A DNA stretch of 64,000 nucleotides from Catenulispora acidiphila DSM 44928 (GTDB lineage: Bacteria; Actinomycetota; Actinomycetes; Streptomycetales; Catenulisporaceae). This document shows positions 1 through 13,114 of this stretch, piece by piece (the stretch's first letter is position 1; each line of letters opens with the position of its first letter). Both the position numbers and the translations under genes were made by a program. The notes under the pieces are model-generated. The model saw only the letters and a list, made by a program, of their open reading frames with translations, did no database searches and was not told the origin of the DNA. Where the stretch lies: positions 2,294,001-2,358,000 of the forward strand of contig NC_013131.1 in the NCBI RefSeq assembly GCF_000024025.1. Direction: 5' to 3'.

Positions 1-17
1 AGTCGCGCGGACAAGAA

Positions 18-52
18 GGCCGCGAGCCTCATACGGAATGAGACTCGCGGCC
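18..52. terminator. Strong hairpin terminator after the sugar operon
   Basis: Positions 18-26 (GGCCGCGAG) pair perfectly with 44-52, followed by five more pairs after one mismatch and a 5-nt loop (ACGGA). It lies about 40 bases beyond the stop of the minus-strand glycosidase at 95, so it probably ends that operon. There is no clear U-run, which is common for actinomycete terminators. Confidence 0.75.
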
Positions 53-94
53 GACCTGGTCATTCTGCGGATTCTGTAAATTCTTTGGGCAGTG

Positions 95-4385
<4,291 letters not shown>

Positions 4386-4389
<4 letters not shown>

Positions 4390-5216
4390 CCCTTGACTGC
4401 TCCTCCCAACAAGCCGGACACGAACTGCTTCTGGAAGATAAAGAAAATAAGCATCAGAGGGAGGGTTGCCAGGAAACTTCCGAGGATCAAGCCCGAATAG
4501 TCCACATGCGTCCCGCCGACCAGCGTGTAGAGCGCGACCGGTGCGGTGTATTTGTCCTGCGAGTCGAGCATCAGCAGCGGCCACAGGAAGGCGTTCCACT
4601 GGCTCATGAAGGTGAAGATCGCCAGGGCGCCGAGTTGTGGCTTCACTACAGGAAGCACGATCCGGTAGAAGGTGCGGATGTCGCCGGAGCCGTCGATGCG
4701 CGCGGACTCGATCAGCTCGTCGGGGAAGTCCAGGAACGCCTGCCGCATCAGGAAGATGCCGAAGGAGTTCGCCAGGAACGGGACGATCACCGCCTGGTAG
4801 GTGTTCACCCAGCCCAGATTCGCCATCATCTGGAACAGCGGGACCAGCAGCACCTGGAACGGCACCATCATCGTGGTGAGCACCAGACCGAGCAGCAGAC
4901 CGCGGCCGCGGAAGCGGTACTTGGCCAGCCCGTAGCCGGCCATCGCCGAGATCAGGCCGCTGGCCAGGGTGTAGACGACGGCGATGCCGAGGCTGTTGAG
5001 CATGACGCGGCTGAAGCCGATGGAGTGTTCCAGGGCCCTGATATTGCTCAGGAAGTGCCCGCCGGGGACGAACGGCGGCGGGGAGTGGAAGAGCTCGTCG
5101 TTGCTGTGGGTGGCGGCGACGACCATCCAGTAGAACGGCAGGATGCTGATGAGCGCGCCGAGGGTCAGCGCCAGCATCAGCAGGGCGCGGCGCAGGGTTT
5201 GGGGATCGAGGGTCAT
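4386..5216 (-). CDS. Carbohydrate ABC transporter permease (MalG type)
   Basis: 276 residues with six predicted membrane segments. The EAA loop ESARIDGSGDIRTFYRIVLP is the docking site for the ATPase. The length and the C-terminal FQKQFVSGLLGGAVKG are typical of the MalG/LacG (CUT1) group. ATG at 5216 overlaps the stop of the other permease and its own stop overlaps the galactosidase start. No ATPase gene is in the operon; in actinomycetes a shared MsiK-type ATPase encoded elsewhere usually serves such permeases. Confidence 0.93.
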
Positions 5217-6505
5217 GCGCGGCTCCTTTGCGTGCGTCGCGTTCTTTGCGTCTTGTGCGTCTTGTGCGTCTTTTGCATCCCTTGCGACCGCGCGGTGCTC
5301 GCGTCCCGGTCCGCCTGCCCGAAGAACCGGAACTGGACGACCGACAGCACGCCGATGATCAGCACCACGGCCCAGGCGATGGCCGAGGCGTAGCTGAAGT
5401 CCATCTGGTCGAAGCCGACCTTGTAGAGGTAGAGGACCGGCGTCATGGTGGCGTTGTCCGGACCGCCCTTGGTCAGCACGAAGTTCTCGTCGAAGAGTTG
5501 AAGCGTGCCGATGGTCGAGGTGATGGAGCAGAACAGGATCACCGGCCGCAGCTGTGGGACCACGACCTTGCGGAACGTGGTCACCGCGCCGGCGCCGTCG
5601 ATAGCGGCGGCCTCGTACTGCTCCCTGGGGATGCTCTGCAGCCCGGCGAGCAGGATCACCGCGTTGTAGCCGGTCCAGCGCCAGGTGATGGTCCCGATCA
5701 GGGCGACGCGTGCCCACACCGGGTTGTTGAGCCAGTCCACCGGGCTGATGCCGACCCAGCCGAGCACCTGGTTGACCATGCCGCCATCGGTCTTGAGCAG
5801 CACGCGGAAGACGACGGCGTAGGCGACCAGCATCGTGACGGAGGGGAGGAAGAAGGCGACGCGCCAGGTTCCCTTGAAGCGCATCCAGGACTGGTTCAGG
5901 ACGCAGGCCAGGACCAGCGCCAGACCGATCATCAGCGGGACTTGGAAGATCAGCAGGAGGCCGGTGTTCCACAGCGACTTCCAGAAGATCGGGTCATGGA
6001 GCATGCGGCGGTACTGAGCCAGGCCGGCCCAGCTTTGGGTGCCGCTGTCGTCGGTGGTGAAGCTCTGGTAGAGGCTCGCGCCAAGGGGATAGGCGAAGAA
6101 GAACACGAACAGGGCCGCGGCCGGACCGGCGAAAGCCCAGTGGACGACGCGGATGCGGGGACGGGAGCGGCGGTTCGCCGGGGCGAGGGCAGCCGGCGGC
6201 GCAGCGAGCAGAGCAGCCGCGGCGGTGCGGTCGGCGACATGCTCAGGCTCGGCGACCGGTCCGGCAGCACGATCTGGCGCGGCAGCTAGATCCGACGTGG
6301 CGGCAACATCTGACGTGGCGGCAACATCTGACGTGGCGGCAACATCTGACGTGGCAGCTAGATCTGGCGCGGCGGCAACATCTGACGTGGCGGCAACATC
6401 TGGCGCGGCAGCAAGATCTGGCGCGGCAGCCAGCGCGCCGTCAGCACCGGAATCGCCTCCTGCGTCGCGATCGGCGCCGGGCGGTCGGTGGGTCGGAATG
6501 GCCAT
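5213..6505 (-). CDS. Carbohydrate ABC transporter permease (MalF type) with repetitive N-terminal tail
   Basis: 430 residues. From about residue 125 it is an ordinary MalF-type permease: first membrane segment AFAGPAAALFVFFFAYPLG, the SxYQSFT periplasmic motif, and EAA loop EAAAIDGAGAVTTFRKVVVP. The first ~110 residues are odd: Ala-rich six-residue repeats (AATSDV/AAAPDL) encoded by an 18-bp minisatellite. The C-terminus is also repetitive (KTHKTHKTQRTRRTQR, 9-bp units near 5230-5280). ATG at 6505 lies 4 bases after the stop of the binding-protein gene; a start nearer residue 90-110 cannot be excluded, which would make the repeat untranslated. Confidence 0.88.
   Translation of the reverse strand: MAIPTHRPPGADRDAGGDSGADGALAAAPDLAAAPDVAATSDVAAAPDLAATSDVAATSDVAATSDVAATSDLAAAPDRAAGPVAEPEHVADRTAAAALLAAPPAALAPANRRSRPRIRVVHWAFAGPAAALFVFFFAYPLGASLYQSFTTDDSGTQSWAGLAQYRRMLHDPIFWKSLWNTGLLLIFQVPLMIGLALVLACVLNQSWMRFKGTWRVAFFLPSVTMLVAYAVVFRVLLKTDGGMVNQVLGWVGISPVDWLNNPVWARVALIGTITWRWTGYNAVILLAGLQSIPREQYEAAAIDGAGAVTTFRKVVVPQLRPVILFCSITSTIGTLQLFDENFVLTKGGPDNATMTPVLYLYKVGFDQMDFSYASAIAWAVVLIIGVLSVVQFRFFGQADRDASTARSQGMQKTHKTHKTQRTRRTQRSRA
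6263..6433. repeat. 18-bp minisatellite inside the MalF-type permease gene
   Basis: Near-identical copies of an 18-bp unit (GACGTGGCGGCAACATCT and variants) run through codons 25-81 of the permease gene. On the coding strand they give six-residue Ala-Thr-Ser-Asp-Val-Ala repeats. The unit is a multiple of three, so copy-number change would keep the frame. Confidence 0.9.
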
Positions 6506-6509
6506 GGCG

Positions 6510-7832
6510 CTAGTGCGCGATCTGCCGATTGGTCGCGGAGGCGATCTGTTGCGCTGCCGAGTCCAGGGCGGACTTCGGGTCCTTGCCGCCTTGCATCACC
6601 GCGCCGGTGGCGGTGTTGATCAGGTCGGAGGCTTTGGAGAAGTCGGCGGTGTACTGCACTGCCGGGATGTTCTTGGCCAGGTCGGCGAAGATCTTGAAGG
6701 TGGTTTGGCCGCCGTAGTAGTCCTGCGGGCCGGTGATGTAGGGGTCTGACAGGGCCGGCTCGAAGGCGGGGAAGATGCCTTCGTTCTTCAGCATCGAGAC
6801 CTGGTTGTCGGCGTCGGCCAGGACGAACTGGATGAACGCCCAGGCGGTCGCCGAGTTCTTGCTCTGCGCTGAGATGGTGAGCAGGGAGCCGCCGTTGTTG
6901 GAGGTACGGATGCCGCCGGAAGTGAAGGCGGGCAGCGGGATCGCGGCGAACTTGCCCTTCAGCTCCGGCATCTCGTCGGTGAGGGTGCCGGACCACCAGA
7001 CCGCGGTCGGGGTGGTGGCGACGGTGCCGTCCTTGGTGGCGGCGACCAGGGCGTCCCAGCCCTTTTCGTAGTCGACCAGGCCTTTGTCGTTGAGTTCCTT
7101 CATGACGGTCATGGCCTTCACCGCCGCCGGGGTGTCGACGGCGATCTTGTCGCCGACGAAGTAGCCCTGTCCTTCTTGGTGGAGCATCATCGGGAACGTG
7201 CTGTCGCCGGTGGGGTCCACCACCAGCAGCTTCTTGCCGGTCTTGGCCTTGATCCGCACGCCGGCGGCGATGTAGTCGTCCCAGGTCTGGATCGACGCGG
7301 GGTCGACGCCGGCCTGCTGGAAGATGTCGGTCCGGTAGAACACGCCGCAGGGCCCGATGTCCCAGGGCAGCGCGTAGACCTTGCCGTTCGCGTCCGTGCC
7401 GGTGGCCCAGGCGGCGGCGTTGAACTGCGCTTTCAGCGGTGCCGCCAGGGTGCTGAGGTCGTAGAAGCCGCTGGGGAAGGTGCCGATGTAGCTCTGCATC
7501 TTCGGGCCCTCGACCTGCAGGACGTCGGGGAGTCCGGAGCCGGACTTCAGGCCGACGGTGATCTTGTCGTAGGCGTTGTCGTAGCCGATGTCGACGACGT
7601 TCACCTTCACGCCCGGGTGCTGCTGCTCGAACGCGGGCGCCAGCCGCTTGAGCGCCTTGGCCGCCACGTCCCAGGACCACACCGTGATGGTCCCGCCCAC
7701 CTGAGCCGCGGCGCCGGTCTTCACAGCCGGCGCCGGAGTCTTCTTCCCGCCGCCGGTCGCGCATCCGCCGGTCACCGCGACCGCGAGGGCCCCGATGCCC
7801 AGCCGCAGTGCCGAACGCCGTGTTGTCCTCAT
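6510..7832 (-). CDS. Sugar-binding lipoprotein of the ABC transporter (family 1 SBP)
   Basis: 440 residues. The N-terminus has a twin-arginine motif (TRRSALR), a hydrophobic core and a cysteine (VTGGC) in a lipobox-like setting, so it is probably a Tat-exported lipoprotein. The mature part starts with GGTITVWSWD and holds FEQQHPGVKVNVVDIGYD, PDVLQVEG and ALPWDIGP, typical of extracellular solute-binding proteins of the MalE/UgpB group. ATG at 7832 is preceded by GAGGAGGGG. It is the first gene of the operon and is divergent from gcvPA. The ligand is probably a plant- or fungus-derived oligosaccharide matching the GH42 and GH63 enzymes. Confidence 0.92.
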   Translation of the reverse strand: MRTTRRSALRLGIGALAVAVTGGCATGGGKKTPAPAVKTGAAAQVGGTITVWSWDVAAKALKRLAPAFEQQHPGVKVNVVDIGYDNAYDKITVGLKSGSGLPDVLQVEGPKMQSYIGTFPSGFYDLSTLAAPLKAQFNAAAWATGTDANGKVYALPWDIGPCGVFYRTDIFQQAGVDPASIQTWDDYIAAGVRIKAKTGKKLLVVDPTGDSTFPMMLHQEGQGYFVGDKIAVDTPAAVKAMTVMKELNDKGLVDYEKGWDALVAATKDGTVATTPTAVWWSGTLTDEMPELKGKFAAIPLPAFTSGGIRTSNNGGSLLTISAQSKNSATAWAFIQFVLADADNQVSMLKNEGIFPAFEPALSDPYITGPQDYYGGQTTFKIFADLAKNIPAVQYTADFSKASDLINTATGAVMQGGKDPKSALDSAAQQIASATNRQIAH

Positions 7833-7865
7833 TGACACAGTCCCCTCCTCGGCCGCAATACTGAA

Positions 7866-7879
7866 TGCTGTATACAGCA
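7866..7879. promoter_or_regulatory. Perfect 14-bp palindrome (TGCTGTATACAGCA), probable operator
   Basis: TGCTGTATACAGCA reads the same on both strands, with an extra ACTGTAT half-site at 7881. It sits in the 92-base gap between the divergent sugar operon (start 7832) and the gcvPA-like gene (start 7925). The GTATAC core resembles operators of FadR-type GntR regulators. The GntR gene at 13115, at the end of the gcv-like cluster, is a candidate binder. Confidence 0.6.
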
Positions 7880-7924
7880 CACTGTATGACGGGCATCCGT
7901 CAAGAGGTAAGAGCGAGGCAACCT

Positions 7925-9277
7925 GTGGGCCATCCGTACATCCCGAACAGCGATCCCGAGATCAGAGGGCGAATGCTGGCGGCGATCGGCGCGGCGAGCG
8001 TCGAGGAGTTCTACGCCGACATCCCGGACGCGATCCGGCTGCACCGCCCCCTGGACCTCCCGGCGCCGCTGCGCTCGGAAGCCGAACTGGTCCGGCACAT
8101 GGACCGTCTGCTGTCCCGCAACAAGCCGGCCGAGCTGAGCTTTCTGGGCGCCGGCTGCTATCGGCACCATGTGCCCGCGGTCGTGGAGGAGATCGCCAAC
8201 CGCAGTGAGTTCCTGACCGCGTATGCCGGCGAGCCGTATGAGGACCACGGCCGGTTCCAGGCGCTGTGGGAGTACCAGTCGCTGATGGGAGAGCTGCTGG
8301 AGCTGGACGTGGTCAACGTCCCGACCTACGACGGCTTCCAGGCAGCGGGCACGGCGTTGCGGATGGCTGGCCGCGTCACCGGACGGCGGCGTCTGCTGCT
8401 GGTCGGACCGGTCGATCCGGACAAGATGTCGAAGATCGAGGACTTCGTCCGTCCCGACCACGACGTCGAGGTGCTGGACGGTACCGACGACGGATGGCAG
8501 GCCGCTGATTTGGTCGTCGGCGCCGACGTCGCCGCCGTCTACATCGAGGCGCCGAACTACCACGGGGTTCTCGACCCGGCGCTGCCGCTGCTGGCGGAGC
8601 GCGCGCACGCCGTCGGGGCGCTGCTGGTGGTCGGGTGCAATCCGATCTCGCTGGGCGTGGTGGCCTCGCCTGCGTCGTACGGCGCGGACATCGTCTGCGG
8701 CGACATCCAGCCGCTGGGAATCCGCATGAGCTTCGGGGGCGGCAACGCCGGGTTCATCGCCACGCGGGACGAGCAGCGGTTGGTGCGGGAGTTCCCGTCG
8801 CGGCTGTTCGGGGTGGTGCCGACGGTGGTCGAGGGTGAGTACGGGTTCGGCGACGTCTTCTACGACCGGACGTCCTTCGCCCTGCGGGAGGAGGGGAAGG
8901 AGTGGGTCGGGACGGCCGCCGCGCTGAACGGGATCATGGCCGGTGTCTACCTGGCGCTGATGGGACCGCACGGGATGCGGGAGATCGGGGAGACGATCCT
9001 CGCGCTGACGGCTTACGCGCAGGAGCGGTTGGCGGCCGTGCCTTGCGTCTCGGCGCCGAATGGCGAGGCGGGGGCGGGGTTGGTGTCGTTTGCCGATTTC
9101 GTGGTGCGGTTCACCGGGTTGCTGACCGCCGCGGACATCAATGCCCTGCTTCTGGAGCGGGGGATCCAGGGCGGCAAGGTGCTGTCCGAGACCGATGCGC
9201 TGTTCTGCGTGACGGAGGTTCACACGCGCGAGGACGTCGATCGTCTCGCCGCTGTTCTTGAGGAGATTGCCAAGTGA
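7925..9277 (+). CDS. GcvPA-like subunit (glycine dehydrogenase subunit 1 family), divergent
   Basis: 450 residues from GTG at 7925 (VGHPYIPNSDPEIR, the usual family N-terminus). ATG at 7886 is an alternative but falls almost inside the operator. GcvPA is the non-PLP half of the split P-protein that decarboxylates glycine with GcvPB. The family block FLGAGxYxHxxPAVV is present (FLGAGCYRHHVPAVVEEI), but the highly conserved TPYQPEISQGTLQ block is replaced by AGEPYEDHGRFQ and SMYDGAT by PTYDGFQ. This suggests a paralogue rather than the housekeeping enzyme. The stop overlaps the GTG of the next gene by 4 bases. No gcvT, gcvH or lpd is nearby. Confidence 0.85.
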   Translation: MGHPYIPNSDPEIRGRMLAAIGAASVEEFYADIPDAIRLHRPLDLPAPLRSEAELVRHMDRLLSRNKPAELSFLGAGCYRHHVPAVVEEIANRSEFLTAYAGEPYEDHGRFQALWEYQSLMGELLELDVVNVPTYDGFQAAGTALRMAGRVTGRRRLLLVGPVDPDKMSKIEDFVRPDHDVEVLDGTDDGWQAADLVVGADVAAVYIEAPNYHGVLDPALPLLAERAHAVGALLVVGCNPISLGVVASPASYGADIVCGDIQPLGIRMSFGGGNAGFIATRDEQRLVREFPSRLFGVVPTVVEGEYGFGDVFYDRTSFALREEGKEWVGTAAALNGIMAGVYLALMGPHGMREIGETILALTAYAQERLAAVPCVSAPNGEAGAGLVSFADFVVRFTGLLTAADINALLLERGIQGGKVLSETDALFCVTEVHTREDVDRLAAVLEEIAK

Positions 9278-10845
9278 GCGGGTCTTCGTCGCAGGGTCCT
9301 GTTTCGGCGGAGGACGCGCGGATCGCGCCGAAGCCTCGGTTGCGGCGGTTCCATCAGGCGCGGTGGGACGAGCCGTTGATTTTTGAGCTGAGCAGTCCGG
9401 GGGAGCGGGGGGTCGGGGTTCCGGTCACCGACCTTCCGGTGCCTTCGCTGCCAGCGGGGTTGGCGCGTGCTGCGGCGCCCTTGCTGCCGGAGATGTCGCA
9501 GCCGCATGTGCTGCGGCACTACATGCGGCTTTCGCAGGAGACGTTGGGGGTCGATCTGAACGTCGACATCGGGCAGGGCACGTGCACGATGAAGTACAGC
9601 CCGAAGGTGAACGACTCCTTCGTCCGGGACGCGCGGATCGCCGAGCTGCATCCGTTGCAGGACGAGGGGACGGTGCAGGGCGTGCTGGAGATTCTGTATC
9701 GGCTGGAGGGGTTGCTGAAGGAGATATCCGGGATGGACCGGGTGTCGTTGCAGCCGGGATCGGGGTCCTCGGCGATCTATGCGAACGTGTCGATGATCCG
9801 GGCGTACCACGCCTCGCGGGGGGAAGGCGAGCTGCGGGACGAGGTCATCACGACGCAGTTCTCGCACCCGACGAACGCGGCGGCGCCGAAGACCGCCGGG
9901 TACCGCGTCATCACCCTGATGCCGGACGCCGACGGGTATCCGGACATCGAGGCGCTGCGGGCGGCGGTCGGCCCGCGGACGGCGGCACTGCTCATCACGA
10001 ACCCCGAGGACACGGGCATCTTCAACCCGCGCATCGAGGAGTTCGTGCGGCTGGTGCACGAGGCCGGCGGCCTGTGCTGCTACGACCAGGCGAACGCCAA
10101 CGGGATCCTGGGGATCACGCGCGCTCGCGACGCCGGCTTCGACCTGTGCCACTTCAACCTGCACAAGACGTTCTCCACACCGCACATGTGCGGCGGTCCG
10201 GCGGCAGGCGCGTCCGCGGTGACATCGGCGCTGGAACCCTTCCTCCCGCGACCGACCGTGGAGTTCGACGGGACACGGTACCGACTGGACGACGACCGCC
10301 CGGAGTCCATCGGGAAGATCCGCCCCTTCTACGGCGTGGTACCGAACCTCGTACGCGCCTACGCATGGATCATGGCCCTCGGCGGAGAAGGCCTACGCAC
10401 GGTCGCCGAGACAGCGGCACTGAACAACAACTACTTGATTTCAAAGGTGCTGCAGATCAAGGGCGTCTCGCTGCCCTACGCACAGGGCCGGCGCCGAGTG
10501 GAGCAAGCACGCTACAGCTGGCAGAAGCTGAACGCGGACACCGGCATCCACTCCGAGGAACTCGGCTACCGCGTAGCGGACTTCGGCACCCACTACTGGA
10601 CCAGCCACCACCCCTACCTGGTCCCGGAACCCATGACCCTCGAGCCGACGGAGTCCTACTCGCAAGCGGACCTGGACGAATACGCGGCGATCCTGGCCGA
10701 GGCCGCACGCGAGGCCTACGAGGACCCCGAGCTGGTCCGCAGCGCACCCCACAACGGCCCGATCCACCGCATGCGAGACGCCTCGCTGGAGGACCCGGGA
10801 ACGTGGGCGGTGACGTGGCGCGCGTACCGACGGAAGCTCGGGTGA
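9274..10845 (+). CDS. GcvPB-like PLP subunit (glycine dehydrogenase subunit 2 family), divergent
   Basis: 523 residues, about 40 longer than usual GcvPB because of an N-terminal extension. PLP lysine is Lys298 in CHFNLHKTFSTPH, and His198-x-Thr-Asn is kept. Canonical active-site strings are changed: HGTNPAS reads HPTNAAA, DGANLNA reads DQANANG, and the glycine-rich HGGGGPG after the lysine reads HMCGGPA. The protein should still form the PLP aldimine and decarboxylate an amino acid, but substrate or acceptor may differ from glycine/lipoyl-GcvH. GTG at 9274 overlaps the gcvPA stop (GTGA). A 379-base gap follows before the kinase-like gene. Confidence 0.85.
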   Translation: MSGSSSQGPVSAEDARIAPKPRLRRFHQARWDEPLIFELSSPGERGVGVPVTDLPVPSLPAGLARAAAPLLPEMSQPHVLRHYMRLSQETLGVDLNVDIGQGTCTMKYSPKVNDSFVRDARIAELHPLQDEGTVQGVLEILYRLEGLLKEISGMDRVSLQPGSGSSAIYANVSMIRAYHASRGEGELRDEVITTQFSHPTNAAAPKTAGYRVITLMPDADGYPDIEALRAAVGPRTAALLITNPEDTGIFNPRIEEFVRLVHEAGGLCCYDQANANGILGITRARDAGFDLCHFNLHKTFSTPHMCGGPAAGASAVTSALEPFLPRPTVEFDGTRYRLDDDRPESIGKIRPFYGVVPNLVRAYAWIMALGGEGLRTVAETAALNNNYLISKVLQIKGVSLPYAQGRRRVEQARYSWQKLNADTGIHSEELGYRVADFGTHYWTSHHPYLVPEPMTLEPTESYSQADLDEYAAILAEAAREAYEDPELVRSAPHNGPIHRMRDASLEDPGTWAVTWRAYRRKLG

Positions 10846-10890
10846 GGGCGGTGGGGACTCGGACGCGGACTCGGACGATCGCCGGCGGGC

Positions 10891-11124
10891 GACGAGCTGG
10901 CGGTGCTGGCGATGTGTGCGGGCGGTGCGGGGGTGCGGTGCGCGCAGATCTCGAGGCGACAGGTGAGGGACGGGCTGATGGTGCCGGCGATGTGCGCGGG
11001 CGGCGCGGGTGCGTGGTGGGAGCGGATCTGGTGGCGGTCGGTGGGCTGCGAGTTGGTGGTGCTGGCGATCGGTGCGAGTGGTGCAGCAGCGTGGCGGGCG
11101 TGGATCTGGTGGCGGCGCGAGGTG
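10891..11124. repeat. Three tandem 78-bp imperfect repeats in the gcvPB-kinase gap
   Basis: Copies start at 10891, 10969 and 11047 with no insertions or deletions; each carries a version of GACGAGCTG-GTGGTGCTGGCGATG. Period 78 equals 26 codons, and one plus-strand frame reads as three related 26-residue units (each with xxLAVLAM/I-C/G-A-G-G/S-A). No convincing start or known protein is seen. The surrounding gap 10846-11224 otherwise holds only G-rich sequence, with a possible decayed fourth copy after 11125. Confidence 0.75.
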
Positions 11125-11224
11125 TGCGCGGCGGCGATGGTGAGGTGGCGGCGGCAAGCGGAGCAGACGCTGCGGTCAGCGGGCGGTGCGGTGGCGTGGC
11201 GGGGTGGCGGGGGTGGCCGTGGTG

Positions 11225-12304
11225 ATGAGGGTCGGGCTGGTGGTGAATCCGGTCGCTGGCGTTGGTGGCCGGGTTGGGCTCAAGGGGAGTGATGGTGGTG
11301 ATGTGCAGGCGCGGGCTTTTGCTTTGGGGGCGGTGGGTCGGGGTGGGGGGCGTGCGGCGGTGGCGGTGGGGGAGTTGCGGGGGCGGCGGGGGGATGTTGT
11401 GGTGTTGACTGTTGGTGGGGTGATGGGGGAGGTGGCGGCTCGGGCTGGGGGGTTCGTGCCGGAGGTGGTGTGGGCGGCGGGGGTGCCTAGTTCGGCGGCG
11501 GATACTGTTGCGGCGGCTCGGGTTTTGGCGTCGCGGGTTGATTTGCTGCTGTTCGCCGGTGGGGATGGGACGGCGCGCGATGTGCTGGAGGCGGTTGGCG
11601 ATTCGGTGCCGGTGCTGGGGATTCCGACCGGGGTGAAGATGCACTCGGCGGTTTTCGCGGTGAATCCGCGCGCCGCTGGTGAGGTTGCTGCCGGCTACTC
11701 GCGGTTGCGTGATGCGGAGGTCGTCGATCGCGTGGACGGTTCGCCGCGGCTGTTCGGCTACCTTCGCGTGCCCGACGTGCCGGCGCGGGTTCAGCAGCGG
11801 AAGATTGGTAGCTCGGGTGTCAGTCCCGAGGCGGTGTCCGGCATCGCTGCCGAGCTGCGGTCGATGGTGATGCCCGGCGAGTTGCTCGTCCTCGGTCCCG
11901 GGACCACCACGCGTGCCATCGCTGCCGTCTGGGGGCTGGATGTCCCGGCGCTCGGCGTGAATGTCATCGATGGAGAGAAGGTCGTTGCCGCCGATGTCGG
12001 GGCGGATGAACTTCTCGAGCTCGTTTCCGGTGCTGCGGCGCACATTGTGCTCACTCCCATCGGTGGGCAGGGGTTCCTGCTCGGGCGCGGCAATCAGCAG
12101 CTGTCGCCTGAGGTGCTGCGGGCTGTCGGGCTTGAGTGGCTGCATGTGGTCGCGAGTGAGGCGAAGGTGGTCGCGCTCGGGGGGCGTCCGCTGCTGGTCG
12201 ATACCGGCGACGATTCGCTCGACCGGGCGTTTCCTCGGTACGTGCGGGTGGTCACGGGGTGGCGCCGTACGATCCTTTATCCCCTGAACGAGAGGCAGTC
12301 CTGA
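11225..12304 (+). CDS. AcoX/ATP-NAD-kinase-like protein
   Basis: 359 residues. The diacylglycerol/NAD-kinase fold is shown by MRVGLVVNPVAGVGG at the start, LLLFAGGDGTARD (the GGDGT phosphate-binding motif) and VLGIPTGVKMHSAVFAVNP. This is the COG3199 group, which includes AcoX of acetoin catabolism, whose true substrate is unknown. ATG at 11225 was chosen because it starts exactly at the fold; a clear Shine-Dalgarno is hard to define in the G-rich leader. The stop and the ATG of the SDR share one base (TGATG). Codon choice is richer in GGG and third-position T than in neighbours. Confidence 0.8.
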   Translation: MRVGLVVNPVAGVGGRVGLKGSDGGDVQARAFALGAVGRGGGRAAVAVGELRGRRGDVVVLTVGGVMGEVAARAGGFVPEVVWAAGVPSSAADTVAAARVLASRVDLLLFAGGDGTARDVLEAVGDSVPVLGIPTGVKMHSAVFAVNPRAAGEVAAGYSRLRDAEVVDRVDGSPRLFGYLRVPDVPARVQQRKIGSSGVSPEAVSGIAAELRSMVMPGELLVLGPGTTTRAIAAVWGLDVPALGVNVIDGEKVVAADVGADELLELVSGAAAHIVLTPIGGQGFLLGRGNQQLSPEVLRAVGLEWLHVVASEAKVVALGGRPLLVDTGDDSLDRAFPRYVRVVTGWRRTILYPLNERQS

Positions 12305-13050
12305 TGATCGACCTGACCGGGAAGAGCGCGATCGTGACCGGCGGTGCGTCGGGGATCGGGCGGGCGACCGCCGCGGTGCTGGCGGAGCTGGGTGCCGGGG
12401 TGGTGGTCGCCGATCTGGACGCCGAGCGGGGGGAGGAGGCGGCGAAGGAGGTCGGGGGTGTGTTCGTGCGCTGCGATGTGTCGCGGGCGGCGGACTGCGA
12501 TGCTGTGGTGGAGGCTGCCGTCGGCGCGTATGGGGGTGTCGACGTGCTGTTCAACAACGCCGGGATCATTCGGCGCTCGACGGTGCTGGACATCGCCGAG
12601 GACGACTGGGATCTGGTGATGGCGGTCAATGTGAAGTCGATCCTGCTGATGAGCCGGCGGGTGGTGCCGTTGATGGCGGCGGCCGGGGGCGGGAGCATCG
12701 TCAACACCGGGTCGGGGTGGGGGATCAAGGGCGGCGGGAGCGCGGTGTCGTACTGCGCGTCGAAGGGGGCGGTGGTCAACATGACGCGGGCCATGGCCAT
12801 CGACCACGGGCCGCAGAACATCCGGGTGAACTGCGTGTGCCCCGGGGACACGGCGACCGGGATGCTCGCCGATGAGGCGCGGCAGCTGGGGGAGACGGTG
12901 GATTCCTTCTATGCTGACGCCGCCGATAGGCCGTTGGGACGGATCGGGCAGCCGCGGGACATCGCTCAGATGGTGGCGTTCCTGGCGTCCGAGGCGGCGG
13001 CTTTCGTGAGCGGCGCGGTGATTCCCGTGGACGGCGCGGGGACCGCATGA
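12304..13050 (+). CDS. Short-chain dehydrogenase/reductase (classical SDR)
   Basis: 248 residues. The Rossmann motif TGGASGIG, NNAG, and catalytic Ser-Tyr-xxx-Lys (SYCASKG) mark a classical SDR, and VVVADLD suggests an NAD(H) preference (Asp after beta-2). It starts one base inside the kinase-like stop and is therefore co-translated. In context it probably oxidises or reduces an alcohol/ketone intermediate of the same pathway as the GcvP-like pair. Confidence 0.88.
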   Translation: MIDLTGKSAIVTGGASGIGRATAAVLAELGAGVVVADLDAERGEEAAKEVGGVFVRCDVSRAADCDAVVEAAVGAYGGVDVLFNNAGIIRRSTVLDIAEDDWDLVMAVNVKSILLMSRRVVPLMAAAGGGSIVNTGSGWGIKGGGSAVSYCASKGAVVNMTRAMAIDHGPQNIRVNCVCPGDTATGMLADEARQLGETVDSFYADAADRPLGRIGQPRDIAQMVAFLASEAAAFVSGAVIPVDGAGTA

Positions 13051-13114
13051 CCGGAAACGGTTCGGGGTGCGGAACAATGGCGATGACGGTTTGTGCGGGA
13101 GAGGTGACATCGAG

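Noticed and set aside
7833-7924. Glycine riboswitch expected before gcvP-type genes
   Set aside because: The leader is too short and lacks the conserved glycine-aptamer blocks.
10903-11292. A 129-codon plus-strand frame across the 78-bp repeats
   Set aside because: No ribosome site, Trp/Gly/Ala-biased translation and overlap with the kinase-like gene start; reported only as a repeat.
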